Assembly (NCBI GenBank): GCA_018433975.1
Contig: JAHDQE010000043.1
Coordinates: forward strand, 62,001-126,000
Origin: Ornatilinea sp.
GTDB taxonomy: Bacteria; Chloroflexota; Anaerolineae; Anaerolineales; Anaerolineaceae
DNA length: 64,000 bases
Direction: 5' to 3'
The notes under the pieces were generated by a model. The model saw nothing but the letters and a program-made list of their open reading frames with translations. It was not told the DNA's origin and did not search any database. Below, one piece after another: positions 35,211 to 43,441 of the stretch. The position numbers were made by a program, and so were the translations under genes. Positions within the stretch are counted from its first letter, which is position 1, and each line of letters begins with the position of its first letter.

Positions 35211-35233
35211 GTAGGGTGCGCAGCCAGCACACC
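35211..35233 (+). repeat. REP hairpin, GTAG head
   Basis: GTAGGGTGCGCagcCAGCACACC, one of the TGCGCT/AGCGCA type, with some mismatches. It separates two cassette genes. Confidence 0.65.
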
Positions 35234-35339
35234 AAAAACGTGAAATCGCATTCTTGGATGTGCTTAGGGAGAGATTGTGATCAAAGAGGCCCGCATACGA
35301 CCAACCAGGTGATAGGGTTCTATACCAGAGGACATTTGA

Positions 35340-35834
35340 ATGGGTAAATTAAAATTGCGTGTTGGCAGCATTTTAGAAATCCCTCTTTCAGAAGGAAGGA
35401 AAGGATACGGGCGTTATTTATACCAGGATCCCGAATTTGGACAGCTTTTTCAGGTATATGACATTATTTTGAAAAATGATGAGGAGCTTAATGTCTCCAC
35501 TTTGAAGTCCACAAACGATCTCTTTTCCCCGATATTTGTTGGGATAAGCGGCGCAATCAAGATTGGATTCCTGAAAGTAGTTGCGTATTTACCGGTTGAA
35601 AACTTTACTTATCCCGGTTTTCTTGAAGCTCATTGGAGTAGCGATCCTCCTGTAGTATATCGCTGGTTTTTTTGGAATGGTTCTGAAACCATCGATCTTG
35701 GAGTTTATTTGCCGGAAGAGTACAAGAGGTATGAATATGCCGGAACTTTTGCTGCTCAAGATATTGCAATGAGGATTGAAACGGGTGAGGAATCCTTTGT
35801 CAAAAGGTTGATCGCCGGTGAACGAAAAGATTGA
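35340..35834 (+). CDS. Imm26-like immunity protein
   Basis: 164 residues. The start KLRVGSILEIPLSEGRKGYGRYLYQ matches the opening of the Imm26 family (VGDIFEIPL...GYGRVL), and DIILKNDEELN is in the expected place. Imm26 proteins neutralise polymorphic toxins. No partner toxin gene is adjacent. A weak ribosome site precedes ATG 35340. Confidence 0.6.
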   Translation: MGKLKLRVGSILEIPLSEGRKGYGRYLYQDPEFGQLFQVYDIILKNDEELNVSTLKSTNDLFSPIFVGISGAIKIGFLKVVAYLPVENFTYPGFLEAHWSSDPPVVYRWFFWNGSETIDLGVYLPEEYKRYEYAGTFAAQDIAMRIETGEESFVKRLIAGERKD

Positions 35835-36117
35835 TAAACTGAAGAGTTTTCCTCATCAAAACCACCAATTCCCCAAAGCCTGGCTGGTAAGGTTGTGCAC
35901 CTTGTGTCATTGCAACCTCGTCGCCCATTGCAGGGCAGGCCACGACAATCTCCAACCGAAAAAAGCGAAGAGACACTTTCCCGGCACATCCAGCAAAATC
36001 GTTACCTGTTATTTATTTTGTTATGTCAGAGGGAAATGGTATAGTCAAAATCTACCCCACCTGATAAACCCCTTGTTAGGGGTGGAAGGTGCAAAACCAA
36101 ATTACCATTTGAAATGA
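35835..36117. other. Intergenic, no gene seen
   Basis: About 280 bp with mixed composition and a small hairpin ACCCC-ttgtta-GGGGT near 36070. No coding frame or repeat of the two families is recognised. Confidence 0.4.
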
Positions 36118-36140
36118 GTAGGGTGGGTCGCCGACCCACC
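36118..36140 (+). repeat. REP hairpin, GTAG head, GGGTCGCCGACCC type
   Basis: GTAGG followed by GTGGGTC-gcc-GACCCAC, 158 bp upstream of a second copy. It flanks the RAYT gene on the left. Confidence 0.75.
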
Positions 36141-36182
36141 TTTTTTCGTCCATTCGCTGTTCAATCTGAATACAATGAAAAC

Positions 36183-36275
36183 ATGCCAGAATATCGAAGA
36201 TACAAACTGGAGGATGGTACATTCTTTTTTACCGTGGTTACCTATAACCGCAAAACCATTCTGACTGGCGAGCAG
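36183..36275 (+). pseudogene. 5' fragment of the RAYT gene (tandem duplicate)
   Basis: Reads MPEYRRYKLEDGTFFFTVVTY... and ends exactly at the next REP (36276). It is nearly identical to the first 31 codons of the intact gene at 36340. Period of the duplication: 158 bp, including REP and promoter region. Confidence 0.8.
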
Positions 36276-36297
36276 GTAGGTGGGTCGCTGACCCATC
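36276..36297 (+). repeat. REP hairpin inside the RAYT duplication
   Basis: GTAGGTGGGTC-gct-GACCCATC, immediately following the truncated RAYT fragment and preceding the promoter of the intact gene. Confidence 0.75.
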
Positions 36298-36339
36298 TTT
36301 TTTCGTCCATTCGCTGTTCAATCTGGATATAATGAAAAC

Positions 36340-36891
36340 ATGCCAGAATATCGAAGAAACAAACTGGAGGGCGGCACATTCTTTTTTACCGTGGTTACTT
36401 ATAACCGCAAACCCATTCTGATCGGCGAGCGGGAGCGGAATTTTCTCCACACCGCCTGGGAAGATGTTAGAACGCGATTTCCTTTTGAAACCATTGCCAT
36501 CTGTTTATTGCCGGACCATCTTCATTGCATCTGGAAATTACCGGAAAAGGACATGAATTATTCCATCCGTTGGAAAGAAATCAAGCGACTTTTTACAAAA
36601 ACATATCTGGAGCAGATTGGGCCTGGTGAAAAACGAAACCAATCCCGTATCAGACACCAGGAAGCGGCAATCTGGCAAAGAAGGTTCTGGGAACACACAA
36701 TTAAGGATCAGCAGGATTTGAATCACCATATCGATTATGTGCACTATAACCCGGTCAAACATGGGTACGTCCAAATGGTTCGTGATTGGTCATGGTCGAG
36801 CTTTCACCGATATGTAAAGGCGGGCTGGTATGAAGCGGATTGGGGAGAATCGGTAAAACATTCTTTCGATCATTTGGAAAATGGTGAATAA
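36340..36891 (+). CDS. REP-associated tyrosine transposase (RAYT)
   Basis: 183 residues of the Y1/HUH transposase superfamily. The HUH motif is PDHLHCIW near residue 53-60, and the catalytic tyrosine is in HHIDYVHYNPVKHGYV near 132. Such enzymes cut single-stranded REP hairpins with GTAG heads, present on both sides in opposite orientation. TATAAT lies at 36328-36333, only 7 nt before the ATG, and no ribosome site is visible, so the message may be leaderless. Confidence 0.88.
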   Translation: MPEYRRNKLEGGTFFFTVVTYNRKPILIGERERNFLHTAWEDVRTRFPFETIAICLLPDHLHCIWKLPEKDMNYSIRWKEIKRLFTKTYLEQIGPGEKRNQSRIRHQEAAIWQRRFWEHTIKDQQDLNHHIDYVHYNPVKHGYVQMVRDWSWSSFHRYVKAGWYEADWGESVKHSFDHLENGE

Positions 36892-36914
36892 GGGTGGGTC
36901 GGCGACCCACCTAC
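36892..36914 (-). repeat. REP hairpin on the minus strand, right of RAYT
   Basis: Read on the minus strand it begins GTAGGTGGGTC and continues GCC-GACCCACC. Together with 36118 and 36276 it forms an inverted pair around the transposase. Confidence 0.75.
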
Positions 36915-37101
36915 CGGACTCAAAATAGAAAATTTAGAGGGGGAAACAATTCGAAAAAGAATCAGGACAAAAATTATTTTGGGGTGAAACTCGCCGATAT
37001 GAGTTACTTCACGATCTAGACAATCCGGGTGACTGAGACACCATTGATCAAGGTCACCAATAATTTGATAAAGCGAATGACGAAGGCGATGGAGATTAAA
37101 A

Positions 37102-37581
37102 ATGACGAAACCAAACATTACAAAAGAGGACATAAATCAAATAACTAAAATTTTCAAACCATTATTGGGGCAAACAGCATGGAACGTAAAACTAGGAATT
37201 GGCAGTTTTTTAACAATGGAGTTTGGCAAATCAATTTCAATCTCAGTTAACGATAAGCGCGGAGAATGGTATTTGTGGATATATTGTTCTGGATGGTATA
37301 TCGAGAACCCCAATAATATCTTCATAGGTTCGGAAGATTCAAGGAATATTTTAAGGAAGGAAGTTCAAGTATTGGAAGGGCATAAACTAGAAGATATTCT
37401 GATTTCAACAGTGGCTTTTGAAACAAAATTTGTTTTCGATGATGGTGTAGTTCTTCATACTTTTCCATTAAGTTTTAGAGATGACTGCGATTCTTGGAAA
37501 TTATTTACCCCGGAAAAAAAGGTATTAGTAATAAACCCGAATGGTAAATGGTCTTATAGAATCGCTAACAAAATTATATAG
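37102..37581 (+). CDS. Small unknown protein, possible immunity protein
   Basis: 159 residues, alpha/beta. Tryptophan-rich stretch GEWYLWIYCSGWYIEN near 54-69 and a later FDDGVVLHTFPLSF. The pattern of a W-x-L-W strand followed by a hydrophobic 'L-x-F-x-D-G' strand is common in small immunity families, but no exact family is recognised. GGAG precedes ATG 37102. Confidence 0.6.
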   Translation: MTKPNITKEDINQITKIFKPLLGQTAWNVKLGIGSFLTMEFGKSISISVNDKRGEWYLWIYCSGWYIENPNNIFIGSEDSRNILRKEVQVLEGHKLEDILISTVAFETKFVFDDGVVLHTFPLSFRDDCDSWKLFTPEKKVLVINPNGKWSYRIANKII

Positions 37582-37652
37582 TTTGATCGTTAAATTTTTT
37601 ATCCTTTTTTACCGTATCGCCATCTTCGATTGCATAAAAATGAACATAGTGG

Positions 37653-37673
37653 GTAGGATGCGCTAAAGCGCCC
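37653..37673 (+). repeat. REP hairpin, GTAG head, TGCGCT type
   Basis: GTAGGATGCGCT-aa-AGCGCCC, partly degenerate. It lies between two cassette genes. Confidence 0.6.
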
Positions 37674-37715
37674 AAAAGGATGGAATCGCATTTTCGTACT
37701 GGATACACCTGGGAG

Positions 37716-38159
37716 ATGATGCAGCAGGTAATCATGATGATAAATAAGACAAATGGAGAATTAATAATCGGGAATACGGTTTTGAGCCACAATTTATCCA
37801 GAGAAGATTTCCTTACTTCCGATCTTGGTGCTGAAGTATTTAACGAAAGTAACTTCTCTCCATACTTTAACTATCACTTAAAACCCCAGGAAATTGGAGA
37901 AGAAACATTTATGGTCGCTGTTTATTTTTACCCCAAAGGATTTCTTGAAATGGTGGCTTTACGCATTAAGAAGGATGGAGAAATTTCATCATATTCGAAT
38001 TGGTCAAAAGAGAAAGAAATGGAAACGAAGCGTTTACAGGATAATTGGCTCTTAAAACATCTGGGATCACCACCATATGAATATCGATGGGGTAGAATAT
38101 CGTCCATTTATGATCCCCGCTCCGCAACAAGCGAAATAATAATTCGATACAATGAGTAA
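37716..38159 (+). CDS. Small unknown protein, cassette gene
   Basis: 147 residues beginning MMQQVIMMINKTNGELIIGN. It has an internal strand-rich part (FMVAVYFYPKGFLEMVALRI) and ends YRWGRISSIYDPRS..., a pattern of a small single-domain immunity-type protein. GGGAG lies directly before ATG 37716. No family recognised. Confidence 0.55.
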   Translation: MMQQVIMMINKTNGELIIGNTVLSHNLSREDFLTSDLGAEVFNESNFSPYFNYHLKPQEIGEETFMVAVYFYPKGFLEMVALRIKKDGEISSYSNWSKEKEMETKRLQDNWLLKHLGSPPYEYRWGRISSIYDPRSATSEIIIRYNE

Positions 38160-38167
38160 TCCAACAG

Positions 38168-38193
38168 GTAGGGTGGGTCGCCGACCCACCTAC
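38168..38193. repeat. Perfectly palindromic REP with GTAG head on both strands
   Basis: GTAGGGTGGGTCGCC then GACCCACCTAC: both strands start GTAG, so it can be read by the RAYT in either direction. Confidence 0.75.
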
Positions 38194-38228
38194 CGGACTA
38201 TAACGCTGTAGAGACAGAGAAAATAAAT

Positions 38229-38608
38229 ATGATCTTCATTAAAATTCTTGCTATCCTCATAGTGAGCCTGGTTTTACTATTTCTGGGCTTAAAAATCCCC
38301 ACCTGGCCGAGCAAAGCCAGACTCTGCTGGGATTTAGAAAACTACCTTCCAAAAGAGGAATGTGTCACCAGGAAAATGGCCTCGAAATAGTCAAATTGGC
38401 CTTTCCGGAAGGAGCGGTATCATCAAGCGATGTAAAAAGCGCCTTGGGAGAATACCTGTATGCCGAATATCCGACAACTTATGGTCATAGAGAAGTGTAT
38501 TACCTTAGCGTAAGTCCCATTGATTGTTTTTTTAATTATTTTGATTCGTATGATTTTGGATATGACAGCAACAGAGTACTTACCTCGTTTAGTTATGATG
38601 ACTTTTAA
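38229..38608 (+). pseudogene. Frameshifted paralogue of the gene at 40415
   Basis: The first 43 codons (MIFIKILAILIVSLVLLFLG...) match the intact copy. One base is missing near 38363-38390, after which homology continues in another frame as VKLAFPEGAVSSSDVKSALGEYLY to the end. It sits in the same context as the other copy (ATAACGCTGTA leader), so the whole cassette was duplicated. Confidence 0.75.
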
Positions 38609-38749
38609 TATGAGCATCAACTCTATGAAACTAAGAGCAGAGAGGGGATTATGACATCGTTCAACTCTCTGCCTTGTTGACAGCTGATAGGCGTGGTCAA
38701 GAGCACCCGCATATTATGGACTTCTTGATTTTTCTCAACCGGGGAGATT

Positions 38750-39235
38750 ATGTGTAAAATTCTACAGGATATACGATTGGATCAGCAAACTGACATGGTG
38801 GAAGTCTGCTTCAGAATGAGGTCTGATGATTTGCAACCATCAGTTATTACCGATGAATTAGATATAGAACCAGCTTGGTCATTTGCAAAAGGTGAAAGCT
38901 ATACTGGAAGGAGCTTAATACCGGAAACCAAAGAAATTATCTGTGTTCAGCGTCAACGTCCTTGGGGAATATGGGCTATAGATACAAAACCATTAGCGAA
39001 AGTCAAAGAAGTAAATAAGCACATTATTTATTTACTGAATATGCTTGAACCTAAGACAGAAAAATTGGTAAAGTATCTCGAACAAAATGAGAAATATCAA
39101 ATCAGTTTCATTATAGAGTGGTCCCCTGTCGAGGGCTTTTTTGGAAGTTATGAAATCAATAGTCAAATATTGATGAGGATGTCAAAACTCTCCCATTACA
39201 TAGAGTTTAGCTTTTTGGGGAAGACAGGGGAGTAA
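38750..39235 (+). CDS. DUF4279-like protein, probable immunity protein
   Basis: 161 residues. The order MVEVCFRMRSDDLQPSVITDELDIEPAWSFAKGE matches the DUF4279 pattern (F-x-I-x-S-x-x-x-P-x-x-I-T-x-x-L-x-I-x-P-x-x-x-x-x-K-G). DUF4279 proteins are found as immunity proteins of polymorphic toxins. GGGGAG precedes ATG 38750. No toxin gene is adjacent. Confidence 0.68.
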   Translation: MCKILQDIRLDQQTDMVEVCFRMRSDDLQPSVITDELDIEPAWSFAKGESYTGRSLIPETKEIICVQRQRPWGIWAIDTKPLAKVKEVNKHIIYLLNMLEPKTEKLVKYLEQNEKYQISFIIEWSPVEGFFGSYEINSQILMRMSKLSHYIEFSFLGKTGE

Positions 39236-39250
39236 GGATATTGAATAAGG

Positions 39251-39440
39251 GCTCGCTGCAGCGCACCAAAAGCGTAAAATCGCTATAATATTTTCATACC
39301 CGAAGGTTGGGGGATTGAGGAAATGGGTATTTCATTGGATCCCCCAACCACATCGAATTGTTTTGTTCAGGGCCATAACATCCTGACGTTAAACTTTTAC
39401 TTCAGTTAACCTAAAAGGCGGTGCGGTTTTCGACTAATCC
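39251..39440 (+). repeat. Promoter-bearing repeat, copy 4
   Basis: GCTCGCTGCAGCGCACC hairpin, then CGCTATAATATTTTC, CCCGAAGGTTGGGGGATT, GAGGAA, and ATG 39323 beginning MGISLDPPTTSNCFVQGHN. Its frame is closed after 29 codons (TAA where copy 3 has CAA). Confidence 0.7.
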
Positions 39441-39538
39441 GGCAAAATATGAATGGAGTTTGGTGTGAAAAAAGGGTTTGTACAGTAGTGCATTTACAGT
39501 GAGGCATTATTTTTCAATAACGAGGAGCCTACGATACG

Positions 39539-39943
39539 ATGAAGCCAATATTTCTCTTTAAACAAATTTTTGTTGATATTTCAATATTGGCGAACCTATT
39601 AGTGTCTGGCCTGGTAATGATCATTGGCTGGACTACAAGTATGGTTTTAATATCCCCATTCTACAATATTAGTTCCATAACTTTTGGCTTCATCATGGGG
39701 CTTGTAGTAATTTTTTGGGAAACTTCACGTGCTAAGTCTGGCAAAACCCAAAAACCAATATCATTTATTCCTCACACTATTCAAGGAATACTTCTTATCG
39801 GCATTCTTATAGTGCCAATTAATGAGCTGAAATTTTATGGTCTCATGACCTATTTTGGATATCATCTTGTTTTACTAATCGCTTTGCTACTATGGCAAAG
39901 GCGAGTAAAAAAACGTTTTAGATGGATGGATTTATTTCCATGA
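39539..39943 (+). CDS. Small membrane protein, cassette gene
   Basis: 134 residues with four hydrophobic segments (about 15-35, 40-58, 78-94, 98-118) and a basic C-terminus ending KKRFRWMDLFP. GAGGAG precedes ATG 39539 at 8 nt. Small multi-span proteins of this kind can be immunity proteins against pore-forming toxins; this is context only. Confidence 0.6.
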   Translation: MKPIFLFKQIFVDISILANLLVSGLVMIIGWTTSMVLISPFYNISSITFGFIMGLVVIFWETSRAKSGKTQKPISFIPHTIQGILLIGILIVPINELKFYGLMTYFGYHLVLLIALLLWQRRVKKRFRWMDLFP

Positions 39944-40202
39944 TTGAGAAACAGCGAACTGCCCTTCAGGTATTTCACACCAATGCATGAAAAAGGAAAT
40001 GGACAAGGAGCAGAAACTCTGTAAAATGCCCGACTTTAGTCTTCTTAATGTTTCCAAAAAATACTCTAGAGCAAGTTATCGTTCAGTTGTTCATGCCTTT
40101 TTGGAATGCAATGGGATACTTTTGTTTTTGTCTTGATCTTTTTTACTTTCCGGAATCTATTTTCCTTTGGCGCCCATTATTAATAAAAAATTCAAAGTGA
40201 AA
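39944..40202. other. Intergenic, no gene seen
   Basis: AT-rich non-coding stretch of about 260 bp between the membrane protein and the next promoter-bearing repeat. No feature recognised. Confidence 0.4.
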
Positions 40203-40400
40203 GCAGGCACACTGCCAGCGCACCAAAAGCGTAAAATCGCTATAATATTTTCAGGCCCGAAGGTCGGGGGATTGAGGAAATGGGTATTTCATTGGATTCC
40301 CAAACCAGATCCGGTTGTTTTGTTCAGGCCATAATTTCTACTTCAATTAGGTCGAAGGGTGGTGTGGTTTTCGACCGGACACCCTATAACGCTGTAAAAA
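40203..40400 (+). repeat. Promoter-bearing repeat, copy 5
   Basis: CACACTGCCAGCGCACC, CGCTATAATATTTTC, CCCGAAGGTCGGGGGATT, GAGGAA and ATG 40280 (MGISLDSQTRSGCFVQ). An internal deletion of about 17 bp compared with copies 3 and 4 lets its frame run on to the next gene. Confidence 0.7.
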
Positions 40401-40414
40401 CAGAGGAGATGAAT

Positions 40415-40804
40415 ATGATCTTCATTAAAAAACTGATAAAAATTCTTGCTATCCTCATAGTGAGCCTGGTTTTACTATTTCTGGGCCTGACAATACCCAC
40501 CTGGCCGAGCAAGGCCAGACTCTGCCGGGATGTGGAAAGTTATCTTCCGCGGGAGGAATGTTCCCGCCTGAAATCTACCAGCGAAATAGTCTATCGGGCA
40601 TTTCCTAAAGGAGAGGTGTCATCAAACGATGTCAAAGGTGCCTTGGGAAAATACTTGCATGAAGAACACCCGACAACTTATGGCCATATAGAAGTGTACT
40701 ACCTTAGCATACGTCCAATTGATTATCTTTTTAGAAGTTTTGCTTCGTATCGATTTGGTTATGACAATCATGGGATACTGGTAGCCTTGAGCTATGATGA
40801 CTAA
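40415..40804 (+). CDS. Small membrane-anchored or secreted protein, intact paralogue
   Basis: 129 residues: hydrophobic N-terminus (LIKILAILIVSLVLLFLG), then a soluble domain with conserved REECSR, SNDVKGALGKYL and TYGHIEVYYLS. The segment to the start is a single-span anchor or signal peptide. GGAG lies 6 nt before ATG 40415. The inactive copy is at 38229. No family recognised; a periplasm-facing immunity protein is possible. Confidence 0.6.
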   Translation: MIFIKKLIKILAILIVSLVLLFLGLTIPTWPSKARLCRDVESYLPREECSRLKSTSEIVYRAFPKGEVSSNDVKGALGKYLHEEHPTTYGHIEVYYLSIRPIDYLFRSFASYRFGYDNHGILVALSYDD

Positions 40805-41073
40805 AGAATTGCGTTTTGGTGAAGGAATTTATTCTGTCTAAGGAATAAATGATGCTTGCTGCCAATGCAGAAGCCACTAGACCTGCCTTTAACCTATAAG
40901 GGGCGCTGCCGCATAAAACCGCTACAATATTCCCATATCCGAATATACCTGAATAGGGGGGCATCAAAAGTGCCCGCACCCTAGCAACTGGAATTTGAAT
41001 TCAGAAATTGAGTTATAGAAACTAAAAATAGGATAAAGGCGCTATCCCAGCAGGGTGAAGGGCAATAAAAAAT

Positions 41074-41580
41074 ATGCGCAGCGAAATTTCATTCACACAC
41101 TTTCTTAAAACGGGTGAGCTTGGTCCGTTGAATTTCTCACTCAGCTTAGAAGAGGTTTGTCAAGTATTAGGGCCACCTGAAGAAACCTACCGACCATATT
41201 CGTATATGGGAAAGGAAAGGGATAATCAAGTGAACTTATATTATAAAAGCCTCTCTATTGCGTTCATTCATGACACTTTTGTGCAATTTATATGTTATTT
41301 TGATAAAAGAGAGAAAGGATTGCCTGAGGTGTTGGACGCCAAATGGTATCCAAGAGTTCGGAGAGCCGATTATATGTTCTTTTTAAAATATTTAAAGAAC
41401 CATAATATTCTCTGTCAGAGAATAATCGAGCCCGAGCCGGATGTAAAAACACTGTACATAAAACATAGTGAGCAGCAACATATTACTATTCCTTTCGATC
41501 AAGGGAAAAAAGGCCGGGTTAAATCAATAATATGTACAGCTACAGGGCCCGGAAGAGATTGGCAACTGCAAGACTGTTAA
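41074..41580 (+). CDS. Small unknown protein, possible immunity protein
   Basis: 168 residues. The start FLKTGELGPLNFSLSLEEVCQVLGPPEE matches the recurrent 'G-x-LGP-x-x-x-G-x-S-x-x-E-V-x-x-x-LG-x-P' opening of several small cassette proteins. AAGGGC precedes ATG 41074. It lies before the last REP of the array. Confidence 0.58.
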   Translation: MRSEISFTHFLKTGELGPLNFSLSLEEVCQVLGPPEETYRPYSYMGKERDNQVNLYYKSLSIAFIHDTFVQFICYFDKREKGLPEVLDAKWYPRVRRADYMFFLKYLKNHNILCQRIIEPEPDVKTLYIKHSEQQHITIPFDQGKKGRVKSIICTATGPGRDWQLQDC

Positions 41581-41626
41581 AGATGAGTAGTGCTGCCAGC
41601 TCCGATAGCGCAGTGAGGGTCAGCCA

Positions 41627-41649
41627 GTAGGGTGCGCTGCCAGCGCACC
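41627..41649 (+). repeat. REP hairpin, GTAG head, TGCGCT/AGCGCA type
   Basis: GTAGG-GTGCGCT-gcc-AGCGCAC-C, the most perfect copy of this type. Confidence 0.78.
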
Positions 41650-41762
41650 AAAAACACAGTGAGTGGTTATGATAGCGCGCTGCGTTGTGGTGCGGTCAAA
41701 AGCGACCGAACCCTATTGGCTATGTTTACACAGTAATTAATGATGTGATAATAGAGGATAAT

Positions 41763-42107
41763 ATGAAGAATTACTTTGAGGAATATCACCAGTTGCTTAA
41801 TAAAAAAGAAGCTTATCCTGGAGTCTATTTGCGACGTAATCATATTATGTATCCTTTAGTTTGCTTAGTAAATAATATAATTTGCTTCTACATAAGTGAA
41901 AATTATGAACCGATTCCATTGTTTATTAGCAGAGCCTATAAGCACATAATTCGATACTCCGATTATAAAGGGAATCAAGAAACTGAGATTGAAGTTGAAA
42001 AATATAAAAAACTTGTATTAGAGTATTTAGCTGAAATAGCACAGTTTGTAATAACAAAGGATATTGATTTGAGTTTAAAAGAACTTATTCCAAAAGAATT
42101 GTTATGA
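41763..42107 (+). CDS. Small unknown protein, last cassette gene
   Basis: 114 residues, predicted alpha/beta (MKNYFEEYHQLLNKKEAYPGVYLRRNHIMYPL...). GAGG lies 5 nt before the ATG. It lies between the last perfect REP and the RHS fragment, the position of a cognate immunity gene. No family recognised. Confidence 0.55.
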   Translation: MKNYFEEYHQLLNKKEAYPGVYLRRNHIMYPLVCLVNNIICFYISENYEPIPLFISRAYKHIIRYSDYKGNQETEIEVEKYKKLVLEYLAEIAQFVITKDIDLSLKELIPKELL

Positions 42108-42286
42108 TTAATCTTAAGCGCGTAGATATCGTTTTAGAAATTAGGCGTAAACAATTATCTTCGAAATAAACCGGATCAATAGATCGATCAATAGGAAATT
42201 GCATTGAGTGAGCGGGTGTGCTACAGCGCACTAAATATCGGTGGAAGTCAGAAGTGTTGTGATCTGTACATTGGTAATTATTATGA

Positions 42287-42514
42287 ATGGCGGGTTGGAA
42301 CCGGCGGCTCAACGGGGGGGGAGAATATTATTACGCGGGCAGTCAGCGGGTGGTGCTGTGGGTGGGGACGACGCTGTCGTACCTGTTCAACGATCAACTC
42401 GGCTCGACCTCGATCACGGCGGACGCGGGCGGCAACCTGAGCGGGGAGCTGCGCTACCTTCCCATTCCGCGCCCGAGAATCATCCAACCGATTTCGAAAA
42501 TTCTGGTAAGATAG
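42287..42514 (+). pseudogene. Fragment of an RHS-repeat-associated core domain
   Basis: Reads [15 protein letters not shown], then [25 protein letters not shown], the conserved core of RHS/YD-repeat toxins (YYYAG...R...YLHGDHLGSTS...G...E...RY). It stops after ELRYLP, where the conserved YGE should follow, and lacks everything upstream and downstream. GC is much higher than in the array to the left. It is the only visible remnant of a toxin delivery protein here. Confidence 0.8.
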
Positions 42515-42552
42515 CATACTGCTTGAAACAAATAGGAGGAGGAACTTTTGCT

Positions 42553-43329
42553 ATGGATATCCGTGCTTACAACCGCGAAGCCTGGAATACGGAAGCCGAT
42601 AAGAAAAACCCCTGGACCATCCCCGTAGGGCCGGAAGTGATTGCCGCGGCCCGGCAGGGCGAATGGAGCCTGCTGCTCACCCCGCTGAAACCCGTCCCCC
42701 CCGAATGGTACCCGCCCCTCGAGGGCGCGGATGTGCTGTGCCTGGCCTCCGCCGGAGGCCAGCAGGGACCGGTGCTGGCGGCGGTGGGCGCCCGCGTGAC
42801 CGTGCTGGATAACTCGCCGCGCCAGCTTGACAGCGACCGCCAGGTCGCCGAGCGGGAGGGCCTGGAGATCAACCTGGTGGAAGGCGACATGCGAGACCTT
42901 TCCGTGTTCCCCGACGCCAGCTTCGACCTGATCTTTCATCCCGTTTCCAACGTCTTCATCCCCGATGTGCAGCCCGTGTGGCGCGAAGCGTACCGCGTGC
43001 TGCGTCCGGGCGGCGTGCTGCTGGCCGGGTTCATGAATCCCGTCATGTACATTTTCGACCTGGAACTTTTGGAAGAGGAGCAGCGCCTTGAGGTACGCTA
43101 TAAACTGCCCTATTCCGACCTCGAAGACCTTCCCAAAGAAACCCTGGAAAAGTGGCTGGCCGACGGCCAACCGGTCGAGTTCAGCCACACCCTCGAAGAG
43201 CAGATCGGCGGGCAGCTCCAGGCCGGCTTCCTGCTGGCAGGGTTCTACGAAGACACCCACCCGGACGACCTGCTGTGCGATTATATGCCCACCCTGATCG
43301 CCACCCGGGCCATCAAACCCTCAAAATGA
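42553..43329 (+). CDS. SAM-dependent methyltransferase
   Basis: 258 residues, class I fold. SAM-binding motif [26 protein letters not shown] near 69-93, motif [23 protein letters not shown] near 114-134, then [19 protein letters not shown] near 153. Substrate unknown. ATG 42553 follows GGAGGAGGAAC. It starts 39 nt after the RHS fragment but has chromosomal composition and its own terminator. Confidence 0.85.
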   Translation: MDIRAYNREAWNTEADKKNPWTIPVGPEVIAAARQGEWSLLLTPLKPVPPEWYPPLEGADVLCLASAGGQQGPVLAAVGARVTVLDNSPRQLDSDRQVAEREGLEINLVEGDMRDLSVFPDASFDLIFHPVSNVFIPDVQPVWREAYRVLRPGGVLLAGFMNPVMYIFDLELLEEEQRLEVRYKLPYSDLEDLPKETLEKWLADGQPVEFSHTLEEQIGGQLQAGFLLAGFYEDTHPDDLLCDYMPTLIATRAIKPSK

Positions 43330-43409
43330 GGAATATCGGGAGAGAAATATATCTCCCCAAAGCAGCGCCCCTTCGTTGCATCCCGCTTCTCGCCGAAGAT
43401 TGAACCTCA

Positions 43410-43441
43410 GAAACCGAGTTTTTTTCGAAAAACTCGGTTTC
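43410..43441 (+). terminator. Terminator after the methyltransferase
   Basis: AAACCGAGTTTTT-ttcg-AAAAACTCGGTTT, an almost perfect 13-bp stem with T-rich arms, about 80 nt after the stop. Confidence 0.75.
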
